Shown: positions 34,852 through 45,456, counted from the first letter of the stretch. The stretch is DNA of 64,000 nucleotides from an uncultured Clostridia bacterium (GCA_946407065.1 CAMJMQ010000007.1:1-64000), one strand, 5' to 3'. Numbers and translations: made by a program. Notes: a model not told the origin generated them from the sequence alone.

Positions 34852-35184
34852 TTCTTCTTTTTCTCTGAAATTTTTATAACTCGATCCAAAATCTTCCATT
34901 GACTTGATGATCGGGCGCATACTCTCACCGAGGTCACTCAGGGCGTATTCCACTCTCGGAGGCACTTCGGGATAGACGGTGCGGGTAATGATACCGTCCT
35001 CCTCCATTGAGCGCAGGCTGTCGGTAAGCACCTTCTGGCTGATACCGTCGAGCGACTTTCTCAGCTCGTTGAATCGCCACGGTCTGACGAGCAGATTTCG
35101 CAGGATCAACAGCTTCCATTTACTTCCGATCAGACTGACGGTGGTTGCGACGGGACAGTCGGGTAATTCGGCTTTTGTTTTCAT
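34849..35184 (-). CDS. HxlR-family regulator
   Basis: 111 residues. Winged helix: LIGSKWKLLILRNLLVRPWRFNELRKSLDGISQKVLTDSLRSMEEDGII. Cys10 (PDCPV) is at the position used as a thiol or electrophile sensor in several HxlR proteins. It is divergent from the ACGX peptide gene across 159 bp, so it may control that RiPP system in response to oxidative or electrophile stress; that is inference. Confidence 0.9.
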   Translation of the reverse strand: MKTKAELPDCPVATTVSLIGSKWKLLILRNLLVRPWRFNELRKSLDGISQKVLTDSLRSMEEDGIITRTVYPEVPPRVEYALSDLGESMRPIIKSMEDFGSSYKNFREKEE

Positions 35185-35343
35185 GGTGCGCCTCCTATAT
35201 CTGAATTTGAATACAGTATAACAGAAAGAATGTGGTTTGTCGATAGGTTACAAAAAGGTGCCTATGTAATTAAAAAGTGCGTACTTGTTATGCCGGTGAT
35301 CGCTCCTTATAATGGAATCAGAAACTATGAAAGGAGAACAGCT

Positions 35344-35508
35344 ATGGCATTATCGAATATTGCTTCTTGGACAAAGGGCGGCACAGCTTCTGCTTGCGGT
35401 ACCTCCGACAAGGCTTCTGCCTGCGGCACTTCCGACAAAGCGTCTGCTTGCGGCACATCGGATAAAATGTCCGCTTGCGGTTCAGCCTGCGGCGCAGGTG
35501 ACAAGTGA
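35344..35508 (+). CDS. ACGX-repeat peptide (RiPP precursor)
   Basis: 54 residues with a GAAAGGAGA ribosome site. A 15-residue leader (MALSNIASWTKGGTA) is followed by three tandem 9-residue units of the type ASACGTSDK and a final MSACGSACGAGDK, giving five SACG motifs. I recognise this as the ACGX-repeat peptide type that accompanies a dedicated radical-SAM/SPASM protein, found next. The Cys residues are presumably the modification sites; the product is unknown. Confidence 0.85.
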   Translation: MALSNIASWTKGGTASACGTSDKASACGTSDKASACGTSDKMSACGSACGAGDK

Positions 35509-35592
35509 TCTTGTCCGTAATGCCCTTCGATAATGATTCGGAGGGCGATTATGTAATCATCAGCAAATGCTGTTTATATATGCGAGGTAATC

Positions 35593-36648
35593 ATGATGAA
35601 ACCGTATTTTTCTTTTCAATGGCATATCACGGATGAATGTGACCAGCGGTGCAAGCACTGCTACATCTTCTCAGACGGCAATCACAACTGCCTGAAATCC
35701 ATGACATGGGAGCAGATGCAGGACGCCTTCTACAACTGCCTTGATTTTTGCGAGGTGTTCGGGCGCACGCCGTACTTTTATCTGACGGGCGGCGATCCGA
35801 TTTTGCATTCTGACTTTTGGCGGCTGCTGGAGCTGTTTCACGATCACGACATTCAATTCACGATCCTCGGCAATCCGTTCCACCTCAACGACCAGGTGTG
35901 CAGGGAATTAAAGTGGTTCGGCTGTGAAAAGTATCAGCTCTCTCTCGACGGCTTGCGTGAAACGCACGATTGGTTCCGTAAGCCCGGCTCCTACGACTGC
36001 ACGCTCGAAAAGGTAAAATGTATCAATAAAGCGGGTATCCGTTCGGTGATCATGACGACGGTTTCCAAAACCAATATGAGCGAGGTCACGGGAATTATTG
36101 ATGCGGTGGTCGAAGCGGGCGCAAATGTTTTTGCCTTCTCCCGTTATGTGCCGAGCGGCGGCGACCTTGACGCGAGTATGACGGCGCAGGAGTACCGCAG
36201 CTTGCTTGCGGCCTGCGACAAGAAGTTCAAGGAGTATGATGCGGAAGGCTGTCAGACCTATTTCAATAAGAAAGATCACCTCTGGACGCTCTATGAATAC
36301 GAAACAGGAGAGTTCACCATCCCCGATAACGCCGAAAAGGGTACGATCTACGGCGGCTGCAACTGCGGCGCATGCCATATCACGATACTTCCGACGGGCG
36401 ACATCTTCGCCTGCCGCAGAGTAGCGGACAGCAAGGTCGGGAATGTGTTTGAGGATAGGCTCGCTGATGTGTGGCTGACCTCGATGGAGAGTTATCGGGA
36501 GTTTACCAAGTTCAGCAAATGTTCAAGATGTAAACTGCTCGCATGGTGCAGAGGGTGTCCTGCCGTCGCAAAAGGCACAAGCGGCGACTTCTACGCCAAT
36601 GATCCGCAATGCTGGGCAAGTGTAGAGAATGGACTGATTGAGGGGTGA
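35593..36648 (+). CDS. Radical SAM/SPASM protein, ACGX system
   Basis: 351 residues. SAM-cluster motif C16-x3-C20-x2-C23 (CDQRCKHC), YLTGGDP, LSLDG; SPASM part with GGCNCGAC, IFACRR and CSRCKLLAWCRGCP. It should modify the upstream Cys-repeat peptide, probably forming thioether or related links. A second ATG one codon in is an alternative start after GAGG. Confidence 0.88.
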   Translation: MMKPYFSFQWHITDECDQRCKHCYIFSDGNHNCLKSMTWEQMQDAFYNCLDFCEVFGRTPYFYLTGGDPILHSDFWRLLELFHDHDIQFTILGNPFHLNDQVCRELKWFGCEKYQLSLDGLRETHDWFRKPGSYDCTLEKVKCINKAGIRSVIMTTVSKTNMSEVTGIIDAVVEAGANVFAFSRYVPSGGDLDASMTAQEYRSLLAACDKKFKEYDAEGCQTYFNKKDHLWTLYEYETGEFTIPDNAEKGTIYGGCNCGACHITILPTGDIFACRRVADSKVGNVFEDRLADVWLTSMESYREFTKFSKCSRCKLLAWCRGCPAVAKGTSGDFYANDPQCWASVENGLIEG

Positions 36649-36652
36649 GATG

Positions 36653-37606
36653 ATGAAAGCTGTTGTATTGACGAAGCCGACAAAGGCAGAGAATATCGTT
36701 CTGTCCGAAGTGGAAGTGCCGAAGGTCAAATCCGGATGGGTGCTTGTGAAGATCAAAGCGTTCGGTCTGAATCATTCGGAGCAGATACTCAGAGAGTTTG
36801 AGATCAACAATGATTATATACAGAAGCCGATCATCCCCGGTATCGAGTGCGTCGGAGAGATCGCCGACCCGTCCGACAGCGGGATGTCGATCGGTCAAAA
36901 GGTTGTCGCACTAATGGGTGGCATGGGGCGGTCGTTCAACGGCAGTTACGCTGAATACGCCTTATTGCCGACACACCATGTTTTTCCTGTGGAGAGTAAG
37001 CTGTCGTGGGCTGAGATGGGAGCGATCCCCGAAACCTATTTTACCGCTTGGGGGTCGCTGTTCCAATGCCTGCGGCTCACGCCTGACGATAAACTCCTGA
37101 TCAGGGGCGCAACCTGTGCTCTCGGTTATATGGCGATTCAACTGGCAAAGGCGCTCGGTTGTACCGTTGTCGGCACTACCCACAAAGAGGATAAACTGCC
37201 GCTTTTAAAAGAAGCAGGCTGTGACGAGTGTATCCTTGACGACGGCACGATGAAAGGCAAGGTCGGCGGCGTGACAAAGGCTTTGGAGCTGGTCGGTATC
37301 AAGACGGTCAGAGATACGATGTTTGCGCTCGACGAGGGCGCTGTTGTCTGCAACACAGGCGTACTCGGCAAGGTGTATGAGTGGGACGGCTTTGACCCGA
37401 TCAAGGATATCCCTAACGGCGTTTACCTGACAGGCTTTTTCTCAAACTACCCGACACGGAAAATGATACAGGATATTTTTAATTTTATGGATCAGTACAA
37501 CTTAAAACCGCTTGTCGGAGCGATATTTGATTTTTCACATATCAAGGAAGCATGTATCGCTCTTGACAGCGGAAAAGTGAATGGTAAAATCGTAGTCAAA
37601 GTTTGA
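36653..37606 (+). CDS. MDR-type zinc-independent quinone oxidoreductase-like protein
   Basis: 317 residues. GroES-like N-terminus (VLTKPTKAENIVLSEVEVPKV) and an NAD(P)-binding Rossmann region with ALGYMAIQLAKALGCTVVGTT. Catalytic zinc ligands are absent, as in quinone oxidoreductases. Start at the second ATG (GAGGGG 7 nt before); it follows the ACGX enzyme by 4 bp and may belong to that operon, possibly for detoxification. Confidence 0.85.
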   Translation: MKAVVLTKPTKAENIVLSEVEVPKVKSGWVLVKIKAFGLNHSEQILREFEINNDYIQKPIIPGIECVGEIADPSDSGMSIGQKVVALMGGMGRSFNGSYAEYALLPTHHVFPVESKLSWAEMGAIPETYFTAWGSLFQCLRLTPDDKLLIRGATCALGYMAIQLAKALGCTVVGTTHKEDKLPLLKEAGCDECILDDGTMKGKVGGVTKALELVGIKTVRDTMFALDEGAVVCNTGVLGKVYEWDGFDPIKDIPNGVYLTGFFSNYPTRKMIQDIFNFMDQYNLKPLVGAIFDFSHIKEACIALDSGKVNGKIVVKV

Positions 37607-37654
37607 GAACGTGATACTGTGTAGCAGACTTTGACTGAATAGAAGTCCGATCCC

Positions 37655-37745
37655 TTTTCATCAGTTCGATATCCAACTCATAGTCACGGTAAACATCAAC
37701 GCGTTTGATGATCGAATTGACGAACAACTTTTTTCCCTCTGTCAT
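37655..37745 (-). pseudogene. Serine recombinase C-terminal remnant
   Basis: The minus strand encodes the tail ELDMELDYDRYVDVxKRIISNVFL, parallel to the recombinase end at 2930-3060 (ELNIELNLDYNRYVDIRKIMSNVIM, read in reverse). Only about 30 codons remain. Marks the scar of a lost element. Confidence 0.7.
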
Positions 37746-38004
37746 GAGGCGCTAAGTCGGTTACGGGCTGTTCATCACATTCCGAGAGAAATAAAGGTTG
37801 CGGAGATTGTTTTGTCATGTGTTTTTTATCCATCATCCTTTTTCGAGCACATTCTTTGAGAAATTCGGTCTCACTCTGTCCGACTCCTGCAAAATCACTC
37901 TCCCCGGTACGAAAAGCATTGACAAAGAAGACGCTGTAGGATAGAATGGATTGCATAAATATACAAGCGGCAAATCACCTCGAACACCGAAAAAGGAGAG
38001 TAAT
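37746..38004. other. Gene-poor scar region
   Basis: A minus-strand frame of 86 codons (37696-37956; GESDFAGVGQSETEFLKECARKRM, PLFLSECDEQP) looks like part of a lost mobile-element gene but has no ribosome site or family I can name. The aldo/keto reductase ribosome site ends this stretch. Confidence 0.35.
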
Positions 38005-38934
38005 ATGAAACAGATCAATATCGTCAACGGACCCCAAGGCGCTTCTCAGATCATCCTCGGATGTATGCGGATGCCGGCGCTGAATACAGATGATGCGGCG
38101 GACCTCATACGCACAGCCTATGAGCTGGGGATCAACTTCTTTGATCACGCCACCTGCTACGGCAGGGACGGCGAGGCGGAAACGCGCTTCGGAGACGCGT
38201 TTCCCAAGACAGGAATCTGCCGTGAGGACGTCTATATCCAGAGCAAGTGCGGCATCCTTTCCGAAAAGGGTGAGTTCAACTGGTCGAAGGAGACCATTCT
38301 TGAAAGCGTCAACGACAGCCTGCGCAGGCTGAAGCTCGATTATCTTGACGCGCTGCTGCTGCACCGTCCCGACCTCTTGTATGAGCCGGAACAGATCGCT
38401 GAGGCGTTCGATGAATTGGAGAAGAGCGGCAAGGTGCGCTTTTTCGGTGTGAGCAACGTTCCGACGATGATGCTCGAGGTGTTGAGAAAATATATCCGTC
38501 AGCCGCTTGTGTTCAACCAGCTTCAATTCTCGCTGGATCAAAGTCAGCTCATCGATCAGACGCTTTATGTCAACAATCTTACGTCAGAGCGCTCGATCGA
38601 CCGTGACAACGGCACGCTCGATTACTGCCGTCTGCACGACATCACCGTTCAGGCGTGGTCGCCGCTGCAGAAGGGCTTGTTCCAAGGATGTTTTGTCGAT
38701 GATCCCGAGCTGCCCGAGCTGAACCGTGTTCTCAGTGAACTCGGCGAGCAGTACGGCGTATCCAAGACCGCGATCGCGATCGCTTGGATCCTGCGCCATC
38801 CCGCCAAGATCCAGACGATCGTCGGAACGATGAATACGCATCATCTGAGGGATATCTGCGAGGCGACAAAGGTCGACCTCACCCACAACGAATGGTATCG
38901 GCTGTATCTTGCTTCGGGCAAGTATCTGCCGTGA
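38005..38934 (+). CDS. Aldo/keto reductase
   Basis: 309 residues from ATG 38005 (AAAGGAGAG). Catalytic tetrad D47, Y52, K81, H120 (FFDHATCYG, QSKCG, LLHRPD) and a C-terminal NADPH site in VGTMNTHHL. YdhF-like cluster of AKRs that reduce aldehydes or ketones. Substrate unknown. Confidence 0.92.
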   Translation: MKQINIVNGPQGASQIILGCMRMPALNTDDAADLIRTAYELGINFFDHATCYGRDGEAETRFGDAFPKTGICREDVYIQSKCGILSEKGEFNWSKETILESVNDSLRRLKLDYLDALLLHRPDLLYEPEQIAEAFDELEKSGKVRFFGVSNVPTMMLEVLRKYIRQPLVFNQLQFSLDQSQLIDQTLYVNNLTSERSIDRDNGTLDYCRLHDITVQAWSPLQKGLFQGCFVDDPELPELNRVLSELGEQYGVSKTAIAIAWILRHPAKIQTIVGTMNTHHLRDICEATKVDLTHNEWYRLYLASGKYLP

Positions 38935-38971
38935 GGTATAACTTAATCTACATTATTTCAGGAGGTTATTG

Positions 38972-39346
38972 ATGGAATTGAAATTTTACAAATGTAAACA
39001 CTGCGGCAACATCATTGCTGTTGTCAAAGCGAGCGGAGCGCCGATCTCCTGCTGCGGCGAAAAGATGACGGAGATCGTTCCGGGCACTGCTGACGCCGCC
39101 GTCGAAAAGCATGTGCCGGTCGTCGAGATCAAAGACGGTAAGGTGATCGTTACGGTCGGCGAAGTCGCTCACCCGATGGCTCCGGAGCATTATATCGAGT
39201 GGATCGCGATCAGCACCGATCAGGGCAATCAGCGCAAGATACTGAAGCCCGGCGACAAGCCGATGGCTTGCTTCGCGCTGTGCGACGGCGAAAAATTCGA
39301 GGCGGCATACGCCTACTGCAATCTCCACGGACTGTGGAAAAAGTGA
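38972..39346 (+). CDS. dfx: Desulfoferrodoxin (superoxide reductase)
   Basis: 124 residues, GGAGG ribosome site. Center I ligands C8, C11, C27, C28 (rubredoxin-like FeS4); center II ligands H47, H67, H73, H119 and C116 (YCNLH). Reduces superoxide to peroxide without making oxygen, a hallmark of strict anaerobes. Confidence 0.95.
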   Translation: MELKFYKCKHCGNIIAVVKASGAPISCCGEKMTEIVPGTADAAVEKHVPVVEIKDGKVIVTVGEVAHPMAPEHYIEWIAISTDQGNQRKILKPGDKPMACFALCDGEKFEAAYAYCNLHGLWKK

Positions 39347-39432
39347 TCGGATCTGTTGCCGATATCTGAATGATGCCGCCGATCATAACAACGAAAATAT
39401 ATACGTCGTTCGGGTGATTATGCAAAAAACTA

Positions 39433-39461
39433 TTGACAATGGTTTTTTGTTATGCTATAGT
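39433..39461 (+). promoter_or_regulatory. Promoter of the trp operon
   Basis: TTGACA (39433-39438), 17-bp spacer, TATAGT (39456-39461), about 40 nt before the T-box leader structure. Confidence 0.75.
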
Positions 39462-39489
39462 ATGAAATAATTTAATACATCAAACCGTT

Positions 39490-39770
39490 GAAGCGGAGAT
39501 AACGGCGATGATGCCTGTACAGAGAACCCGCGTTGCTGAGAGTCGGGTCAGAAACAAGTCGTCAAATGGACCGCTGAGGGCGCAGTCAAATGTGGCTTTT
39601 GTCACAGAGTATGCTGCGACGTTGCAGGCAGACGTCATTTGCCGGGGATATGCTGGTATCCCGCTAAGCGCACAGGTCATGCTGTGAAATCAAGGTGGCA
39701 CCGCGGATAAGCTGTTATTCGTCCTTGGCAGAAGTTAATTCTGCCGAGGACGTTTTTGTTTTTAATTTTT
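39490..39770 (+). promoter_or_regulatory. T-box riboswitch (tRNA-Trp)
   Basis: Stem I carries GCTGAGAG-type motifs and a candidate specifier TGG (39567-39569). The T-box core AAGGTGGCACCGCGG is at 39692-39706; its TGGC bulge suits the GCCA end of tRNA-Trp. The terminator CGTCCTTGGCAG...CTGCCGAGGACG with TTTTTGTTTTT follows at 39721-39766. Uncharged tRNA-Trp should prevent termination and switch on trpE onward. The specifier assignment is by eye. Confidence 0.9.
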
Positions 39771-39788
39771 GTAAACGGAGGGTCAAAT

Positions 39789-41252
39789 ATGAAAATACTG
39801 CCGGACTATTCTCAGGTCAAAGAGATCGCGGCATCGGCTCGATACAATGTACTTCCGGTGAGCACGGAGATCCTGTCGGATTTCACCACGCCCATCGAAG
39901 CCATGCGGATCCTGAAAAATGTTTCGACGCATTGTTATATGCTGGAATCCGCTCAATCGAACGAAACATGGGGGCGGTATACCTTTCTCGGCTTTGAGCC
40001 GAAGATGGAGATCACCTGCATAGAAGGGGAAATGAAGATCGGGAATCTCAAGGTCCGTACCGATAATCCTTCTGCATATCTGCGGCAGATCCTCAGCGAA
40101 TACAAGAGTCCGCGTTTTGATTATCTGCCTCCCTTCACGGGCGGACTGGTCGGCTATTTTTCCTATGATTATCTTACTTACAGCGAACCGAGTGTAAAAC
40201 GTGACACGGAGGATACAGAGAACTTCAAGGACGTTGATCTGATGCTGTTCGACAAGGTGATCGCCTTCGATCATCTGAAACAAAAGATCATCCTCATCGT
40301 CAATATGCCGCTTGATGACGTAGAGGTCGGCTACAACAAGGCGGTCATGGAGCTTTCCCAGCTCAGCGATCTTCTGAAAAACGGCGCTAAGAAGAGTGAA
40401 CCCGCCGGAATGCTGACAGGTGAGGTCACACCCCTGTTTGATCAAAAGAAGTTCTGCGCAATGGTGGAAAAGGCAAAGCACCATATCCGCGAGGGCGATA
40501 TCTTCCAGATCGTGTTGTCAAACCGTTTATCCGCTCCGTTTGAAGGAAGCCTGTTCAATACCTACCGCGTGCTCAGAACCATCAATCCCTCGCCGTATAT
40601 GTTCTATTTCTCCGGCACGGATGTAGAGGTCGCGGGCGCTTCACCGGAAACCTTGGTCAAGCTGGAGGACGGTGTGCTCCATACCTTTCCGCTCGCCGGC
40701 ACCAGACCCAGAGGAAAAACAGAAGCGGAGGACAGGGCGCTGGAAGCGGAGCTGCTGTGTGATGAAAAGGAGCTTGCCGAGCACAATATGCTGGTCGATC
40801 TCGGACGCAACGACCTGGGGAAGATCAGCAAATTCGGCACCGTAGCAGTCGAAAAGCTACACTCCGTCGAACGGTTCTCACACGTCATGCACATCGGCTC
40901 AACGGTACGCGGCGAAATACGCGATGATAAGGAGGCGCTGGACGCGATCGAAGCGGTACTGCCCGCGGGAACGCTGTCCGGAGCGCCGAAGATACGAGCC
41001 TGTCAGTTGATCGGAGAGTTGGAGAACAACAAGCGCGGCATCTACGGCGGCGCGATCGGCTACATCGATTTCACCGGCAATATGGACACCTGCATCGCCA
41101 TCCGTATCGCCTATAAGAAGAACGGAAAGGTGTTTGTCCGCAGCGGCGCGGGGATCGTCGCCGACTCTGACCCCGAAAAGGAATATGAGGAGTGCCTGAA
41201 CAAAGCGAAAGCCTCGCTCGCGGCGCTCCGGATCGGCCAGGAGGTGGAATAA
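39789..41252 (+). CDS. trpE: Anthranilate synthase component I TrpE
   Basis: 487 residues from ATG 39789 (CGGAGGG upstream); an upstream in-frame ATG lies in the T-box terminator. Chorismate-binding domain with LVDLGRNDLGKI, LPAGTLSGAPKIRACQLI and YGGAIGYI. The N-terminal LLES-like feedback site appears as MLESAQSNETWGRYTFLG. TAATG overlap with trpG. Confidence 0.96.
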   Translation: MKILPDYSQVKEIAASARYNVLPVSTEILSDFTTPIEAMRILKNVSTHCYMLESAQSNETWGRYTFLGFEPKMEITCIEGEMKIGNLKVRTDNPSAYLRQILSEYKSPRFDYLPPFTGGLVGYFSYDYLTYSEPSVKRDTEDTENFKDVDLMLFDKVIAFDHLKQKIILIVNMPLDDVEVGYNKAVMELSQLSDLLKNGAKKSEPAGMLTGEVTPLFDQKKFCAMVEKAKHHIREGDIFQIVLSNRLSAPFEGSLFNTYRVLRTINPSPYMFYFSGTDVEVAGASPETLVKLEDGVLHTFPLAGTRPRGKTEAEDRALEAELLCDEKELAEHNMLVDLGRNDLGKISKFGTVAVEKLHSVERFSHVMHIGSTVRGEIRDDKEALDAIEAVLPAGTLSGAPKIRACQLIGELENNKRGIYGGAIGYIDFTGNMDTCIAIRIAYKKNGKVFVRSGAGIVADSDPEKEYEECLNKAKASLAALRIGQEVE

Positions 41253-41818
41253 TGGTATTATTGATCGACAATTACGACAGCTTTTCCTACAACCTTTACC
41301 AGTATATCGGCGAGATCGATCCCGATATTAAGGTCATCCGCAATGATGAACTGACCGTCGAGGAGATTCGCGCGCTGGCGCCCGACCGTATCATCCTTTC
41401 TCCGGGACCGGGCAGACCGGAGGACGCCGGCAACATCATCGAGGTCGTCCGAAAGCTCGGCATAGAGATCCCGATCCTCGGCGTATGTCTCGGTCATCAG
41501 GCGATCTGTGCCGTGTACGGCGCGACGATCACCTATGCCAAGCAGCTCATGCACGGCAAGCAGAGCGAGGTGCATTTCGACGCCGCCTGTCCGCTGTTCA
41601 ACCGCTGTCCCGAGAACTCCCTCGTTGCGCGTTACCATTCACTTGCCGCCGATCCCGACACCATGCCCGACTGTCTGCGCGTTACCGCGACGACAAAGGA
41701 CGGCGAGGTCATGGCGGTACAGCACAAGATCTTTCCCGTTTACGGCGTCCAGTTCCACCCTGAATCCATTTTGACGCCGGACGGAAAAACCATATTGAAA
41801 AACTTTTTAGTCGGCTGA
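41252..41818 (+). CDS. trpG: Anthranilate synthase glutaminase TrpG
   Basis: 188 residues. Class I glutaminase: nucleophile C79 in GVCLGHQ, oxyanion SPGPGRPEDAG, His-Glu in FHPESI. A separate subunit, not fused to TrpD. GGAGG lies in the trpE tail. Confidence 0.96.
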   Translation: MVLLIDNYDSFSYNLYQYIGEIDPDIKVIRNDELTVEEIRALAPDRIILSPGPGRPEDAGNIIEVVRKLGIEIPILGVCLGHQAICAVYGATITYAKQLMHGKQSEVHFDAACPLFNRCPENSLVARYHSLAADPDTMPDCLRVTATTKDGEVMAVQHKIFPVYGVQFHPESILTPDGKTILKNFLVG

Positions 41819-41850
41819 TACAGCCGTAATCCAGATACAAAGGAAGGTTT

Positions 41851-42885
41851 ATGATGATCAAAGAAGCTATCGAAAAAATAGTCAGTAAGGAGGATCTCAC
41901 CTATGACGAGGCATATGCCGTCATGAACGAGATCATGAGCGGAGAAACATCAGCGACCCAAAACGCCGCTTTTTTGGCGGCACTGTCCACGAAGAGCGCC
42001 AGAGCGGAAACAACGGATGAGATCGCGGGCTGTGCCGCGGCGATGCGCGATCACGCTACCAAGGTCGATACCGGCATGGAACTCTTTGAGGTCGTCGGTA
42101 CGGGCGGCGACAACGCCCACAGCTTCAACATCTCCACCACCACCGCGCTTGTCGCGGCGGCAGGCGGCATGAAGGTCGCGAAGCACGGCAACCGCGCCGC
42201 GTCTTCCCTGTGCGGTACGGCGGATTGTCTGGAGGCGCTCGGCGTGAACATCAACCAAAGTCCCGCAAGATGTGTCGAGTTGTTGAACGAGGTCGGTATG
42301 TGCTTCTTCTTCGCGCAAAAGTATCATACCTCGATGAAATATGTCGGCGGGATCCGCAGGGAGCTGGGCTTCAGGACCGTCTTCAATATTCTCGGACCGC
42401 TCACCAATCCCGGCTCGCCGACCATGCAGCTCTTAGGCGTATATGACGACTATCTGGTCGAACCGCTGGCACAGGTGCTCGTCAATCTCGGCATCCGCCG
42501 CGGTATGGTCGTGTACGGTCAGGAAAAGCTGGATGAGATCTCCTTGAGCGCACCGACCACGATCTGTGAGATCAAGGACGGTTGGTTCAAATCCTCGGTG
42601 ATCACTCCCGAAAAGTTCGGCTTTGAGCGCTGTAAAAAGGAAGATCTGAGGGGCGGTACACCCGAAGAAAACGCGCAGATCACCCTCGCGATCCTGAACG
42701 GAGAAAAAGGACATAAACGCAACGCTGTGCTGATGAACGCCGGCGCGGCGCTGTATATCGGCGGCAAAGCGGACAACATGAAGGACGGCATTGATCTTGC
42801 CGCTCAGATCATCGACTCCGGCAAGGCGCTCGCGACACTCGACAAGCTGATCGAGGTCAGCAACCGTCCCGAGGTGGAAGCATGA
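41851..42885 (+). CDS. trpD: Anthranilate phosphoribosyltransferase TrpD
   Basis: 344 residues. PRPP-binding [18 protein letters not shown] and [21 protein letters not shown], and later [11 protein letters not shown]. Two consecutive ATGs follow AAGGAAGG; either may start. Overlaps trpC by 4 bp. Confidence 0.96.
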   Translation: MMIKEAIEKIVSKEDLTYDEAYAVMNEIMSGETSATQNAAFLAALSTKSARAETTDEIAGCAAAMRDHATKVDTGMELFEVVGTGGDNAHSFNISTTTALVAAAGGMKVAKHGNRAASSLCGTADCLEALGVNINQSPARCVELLNEVGMCFFFAQKYHTSMKYVGGIRRELGFRTVFNILGPLTNPGSPTMQLLGVYDDYLVEPLAQVLVNLGIRRGMVVYGQEKLDEISLSAPTTICEIKDGWFKSSVITPEKFGFERCKKEDLRGGTPEENAQITLAILNGEKGHKRNAVLMNAGAALYIGGKADNMKDGIDLAAQIIDSGKALATLDKLIEVSNRPEVEA

Positions 42886-43664
42886 CGATCCTCGACCGTC
42901 TCGCGGAACACGCGAAGGAACGGGTATGTGAAGCAAAAAAAGCGACGCCTTTATCCGCCATTCGGCGACAGGCAGAGAACCTGCCGAGGGGAACTTTCGC
43001 TTTTGAAACCGCGCTGAAAAAGCCGGGGATCTCCTTTATCTGCGAATGTAAAAAGGCTTCTCCCTCCAAGGGCTTGATCGCGCCGGATTTTCCGTATGCG
43101 CGGATCGCGAAGGACTATGAGGCGGCGGGCGCGGACTGCATCTCCGTGCTGACCGAGCCGAAGTGGTTTTTGGGCAGTGATGACTATCTCAGAGAGATCG
43201 CGAACACTGTTTCGATCCCCTGCCTGCGCAAGGATTTCACCGTTGACGAATACATGATCTATGAGGCGAAGCTCCTCGGCGCGTCCGCGGTGCTGCTGAT
43301 CTGCTCCATCCTGAGCGAAAAGCAGATCAAAGAATACATCGCTGTCTGTGACAAACTCGGACTGTCGGCGCTGGTAGAGGCACATGATGAGCAGGAGGTC
43401 AACGCGGCGATCCGCTCCGGCGCGCGGATCATCGGCGTCAACAACCGCAACCTGAAGGATTTTTCGGTCGATACCGATAACAGCGCAAGGCTCAGAGAGC
43501 TGATCCCGCAGGATATCCTTTTCGTCTCCGAAAGCGGCGTCAAAGACGCAGAGGACGTCAAGCGCCTGCGTGAGTTCGGGGCGGACGCGGTACTGATCGG
43601 CGAAGCGCTGATGAAAGCGCCCGACAAAAAAGCGAAGCTCGCTGAATTACGGAGTATGCTATGA
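42882..43664 (+). CDS. trpC: Indole-3-glycerol phosphate synthase TrpC
   Basis: 260 residues, TIM barrel. [11 protein letters not shown] contains the catalytic lysine; also [24 protein letters not shown] and VSESGV. ATGA overlaps on both sides imply tight coupling. Confidence 0.96.
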   Translation: MTILDRLAEHAKERVCEAKKATPLSAIRRQAENLPRGTFAFETALKKPGISFICECKKASPSKGLIAPDFPYARIAKDYEAAGADCISVLTEPKWFLGSDDYLREIANTVSIPCLRKDFTVDEYMIYEAKLLGASAVLLICSILSEKQIKEYIAVCDKLGLSALVEAHDEQEVNAAIRSGARIIGVNNRNLKDFSVDTDNSARLRELIPQDILFVSESGVKDAEDVKRLREFGADAVLIGEALMKAPDKKAKLAELRSML

Positions 43665-44263
43665 CAAAGATCAAGCTGTGCGGACTGTCACGTCCGTGCG
43701 ATATCCTAACGGCAAATGAATTAATGCCGGAGTATATCGGATTTGTGTTCGCACCGAAAAGCAAGCGGTATATCGATCCGCAACAAGCGGCTCAGTTAAA
43801 AGAACTGCTGTCGCCCGATATCCGGGCGGTCGGCGTGTTTGTCGATGAAGCGCCCGATACGGTCGCCGCGCTTTTGAACAGAGGCGTCATTGATATCGCT
43901 CAGCTCCACGGCGGCGAGGATGAAGCCTATATACAAAGGTTAAGACAGCTTGCCGATCAGCCGATCATCAAGGCGTTTCAGATCAAATCCCGTCATGATC
44001 TCAACGAGGCGGAAGCCTGCACCGCCGATCATATCCTGTTGGACTCCGGCGCGGGAACAGGCAATGTATTCGATTGGTCGGTATTGCGGGACGTCAAAAG
44101 ACCGTTTTTTCTCGCGGGAGGACTGTCCCCGGATAATGTCGGCGATGCGGTCAGGCTTTTACATCCTTACGCGGTGGACGTCAGCTCCGGCATCGAAACG
44201 GACGGACGCAAAGACGAAGAAAAAGCGGCGGCATTTATCGCCGCCGTCAGAAAGGAAGAATAA
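43661..44263 (+). CDS. trpF: Phosphoribosylanthranilate isomerase TrpF
   Basis: 200 residues, TIM barrel. [11 protein letters not shown] at the N-terminus (catalytic Cys), [14 protein letters not shown] and [15 protein letters not shown] stand-alone TrpF. Overlaps trpC by 4 bp. Confidence 0.95.
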   Translation: MTKIKLCGLSRPCDILTANELMPEYIGFVFAPKSKRYIDPQQAAQLKELLSPDIRAVGVFVDEAPDTVAALLNRGVIDIAQLHGGEDEAYIQRLRQLADQPIIKAFQIKSRHDLNEAEACTADHILLDSGAGTGNVFDWSVLRDVKRPFFLAGGLSPDNVGDAVRLLHPYAVDVSSGIETDGRKDEEKAAAFIAAVRKEE

Positions 44264-44265
44264 TC

Positions 44266-45456
44266 ATGACGAATCCAAACGGTCGCTTCGGCATCCACGG
44301 CGGTCAGTATATTCCCGAAACGCTGATGAACGCCGTGATCGAGCTGGAGCAAGCGTACGATCACTATAAAAACGACCCGGAATTCAACAGAGAACTCGGG
44401 GAGCTGTTCAACGAATACGCCGGCAGACCGTCAAGGCTCTATTTTGCACAGAAGATGACGAACGACCTCGGCGGCGCGAAGATCTATCTCAAGCGCGAGG
44501 ATCTGAACCACACCGGCGCGCATAAGATCAACAACGTTCTCGGACAGGCGCTCCTAGCCAAGAAGATGGGCAAAACACGCCTGATCGCCGAGACGGGAGC
44601 CGGTCAGCACGGCGTCGCCACCGCGACAGCCGCCGCCCTGATGGGGATGGAATGTGTAGTATTCATGGGTGAAGAGGATACGATAAGACAGGCGCTGAAC
44701 GTCTACCGTATGCGGCTTTTAGGCGCAGAGGTCATCCCTGTCAAAAGCGGCACCGCGACCCTCAAGGACGCGGTATCCGAAGCCATGCGCGAGTGGACGT
44801 CACGCATCAGCGACACCCACTACTGCCTCGGTTCGGTGATGGGGCCGCATCCGTTCCCGACCATCGTCCGTGATTTTCAGGCGGTCATCTCCAGGGAGAT
44901 CAAGGAACAAATGCTGCAAAAGGAAGGCAGACTGCCCGACGCCGTGATCGCGTGCGTCGGCGGCGGCTCCAACGCGATCGGCAGCTTTTATCACTTCATC
45001 GGTGATGAGGAGGTTCGCTTGATCGGCTGTGAGGCGGCAGGCAGAGGCGTCGATACCTTTGAGACAGCCGCGACCATCGCCACCGGCAAGCTCGGCATCT
45101 TCCACGGCATGAAATCCTATTTCTGTCAGGATGAATACGGCCAGATCGCACCCGTCTATTCGATCTCAGCCGGATTAGATTATCCCGGTGTGGGACCCGA
45201 GCACGCTCATCTGCATGATATCGGCAGAGCGGAGTATGTGCCGATCACCGACGAAGAGGCGGTATGCGCCTTTGAGTATCTCGCGAAAACAGAGGGGATC
45301 ATCCCCGCGATCGAATCGGCGCATGCCGTTGCGCACGCGATAAAACTCGCGCCGACGATGGATCGGGACAAGATCATCGTGATCACGATCTCCGGCAGAG
45401 GCGATAAAGACTGTGCCGCTATCGCGCGATACAGAGGGGAGGATATCTATGAGTAA
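44266..45456 (+). CDS. trpB: Tryptophan synthase beta subunit TrpB
   Basis: 396 residues, TrpB1 type. PLP lysine K87 in [10 protein letters not shown], catalytic E in AETGAGQHG, phosphate loop GGGSNAIG. Overlaps trpA by 8 bp. Confidence 0.97.
   Translation: MTNPNGRFGIHGGQYIPETLMNAVIELEQAYDHYKNDPEFNRELGELFNEYAGRPSRLYFAQKMTNDLGGAKIYLKREDLNHTGAHKINNVLGQALLAKKMGKTRLIAETGAGQHGVATATAAALMGMECVVFMGEEDTIRQALNVYRMRLLGAEVIPVKSGTATLKDAVSEAMREWTSRISDTHYCLGSVMGPHPFPTIVRDFQAVISREIKEQMLQKEGRLPDAVIACVGGGSNAIGSFYHFIGDEEVRLIGCEAAGRGVDTFETAATIATGKLGIFHGMKSYFCQDEYGQIAPVYSISAGLDYPGVGPEHAHLHDIGRAEYVPITDEEAVCAFEYLAKTEGIIPAIESAHAVAHAIKLAPTMDRDKIIVITISGRGDKDCAAIARYRGEDIYE

Noticed and set aside
35385..35505. Regular 27-bp tandem repeats that could suggest a CRISPR array
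   Set aside because: There are no spacers; the units are in-frame codons of the ACGX peptide with synonymous differences.
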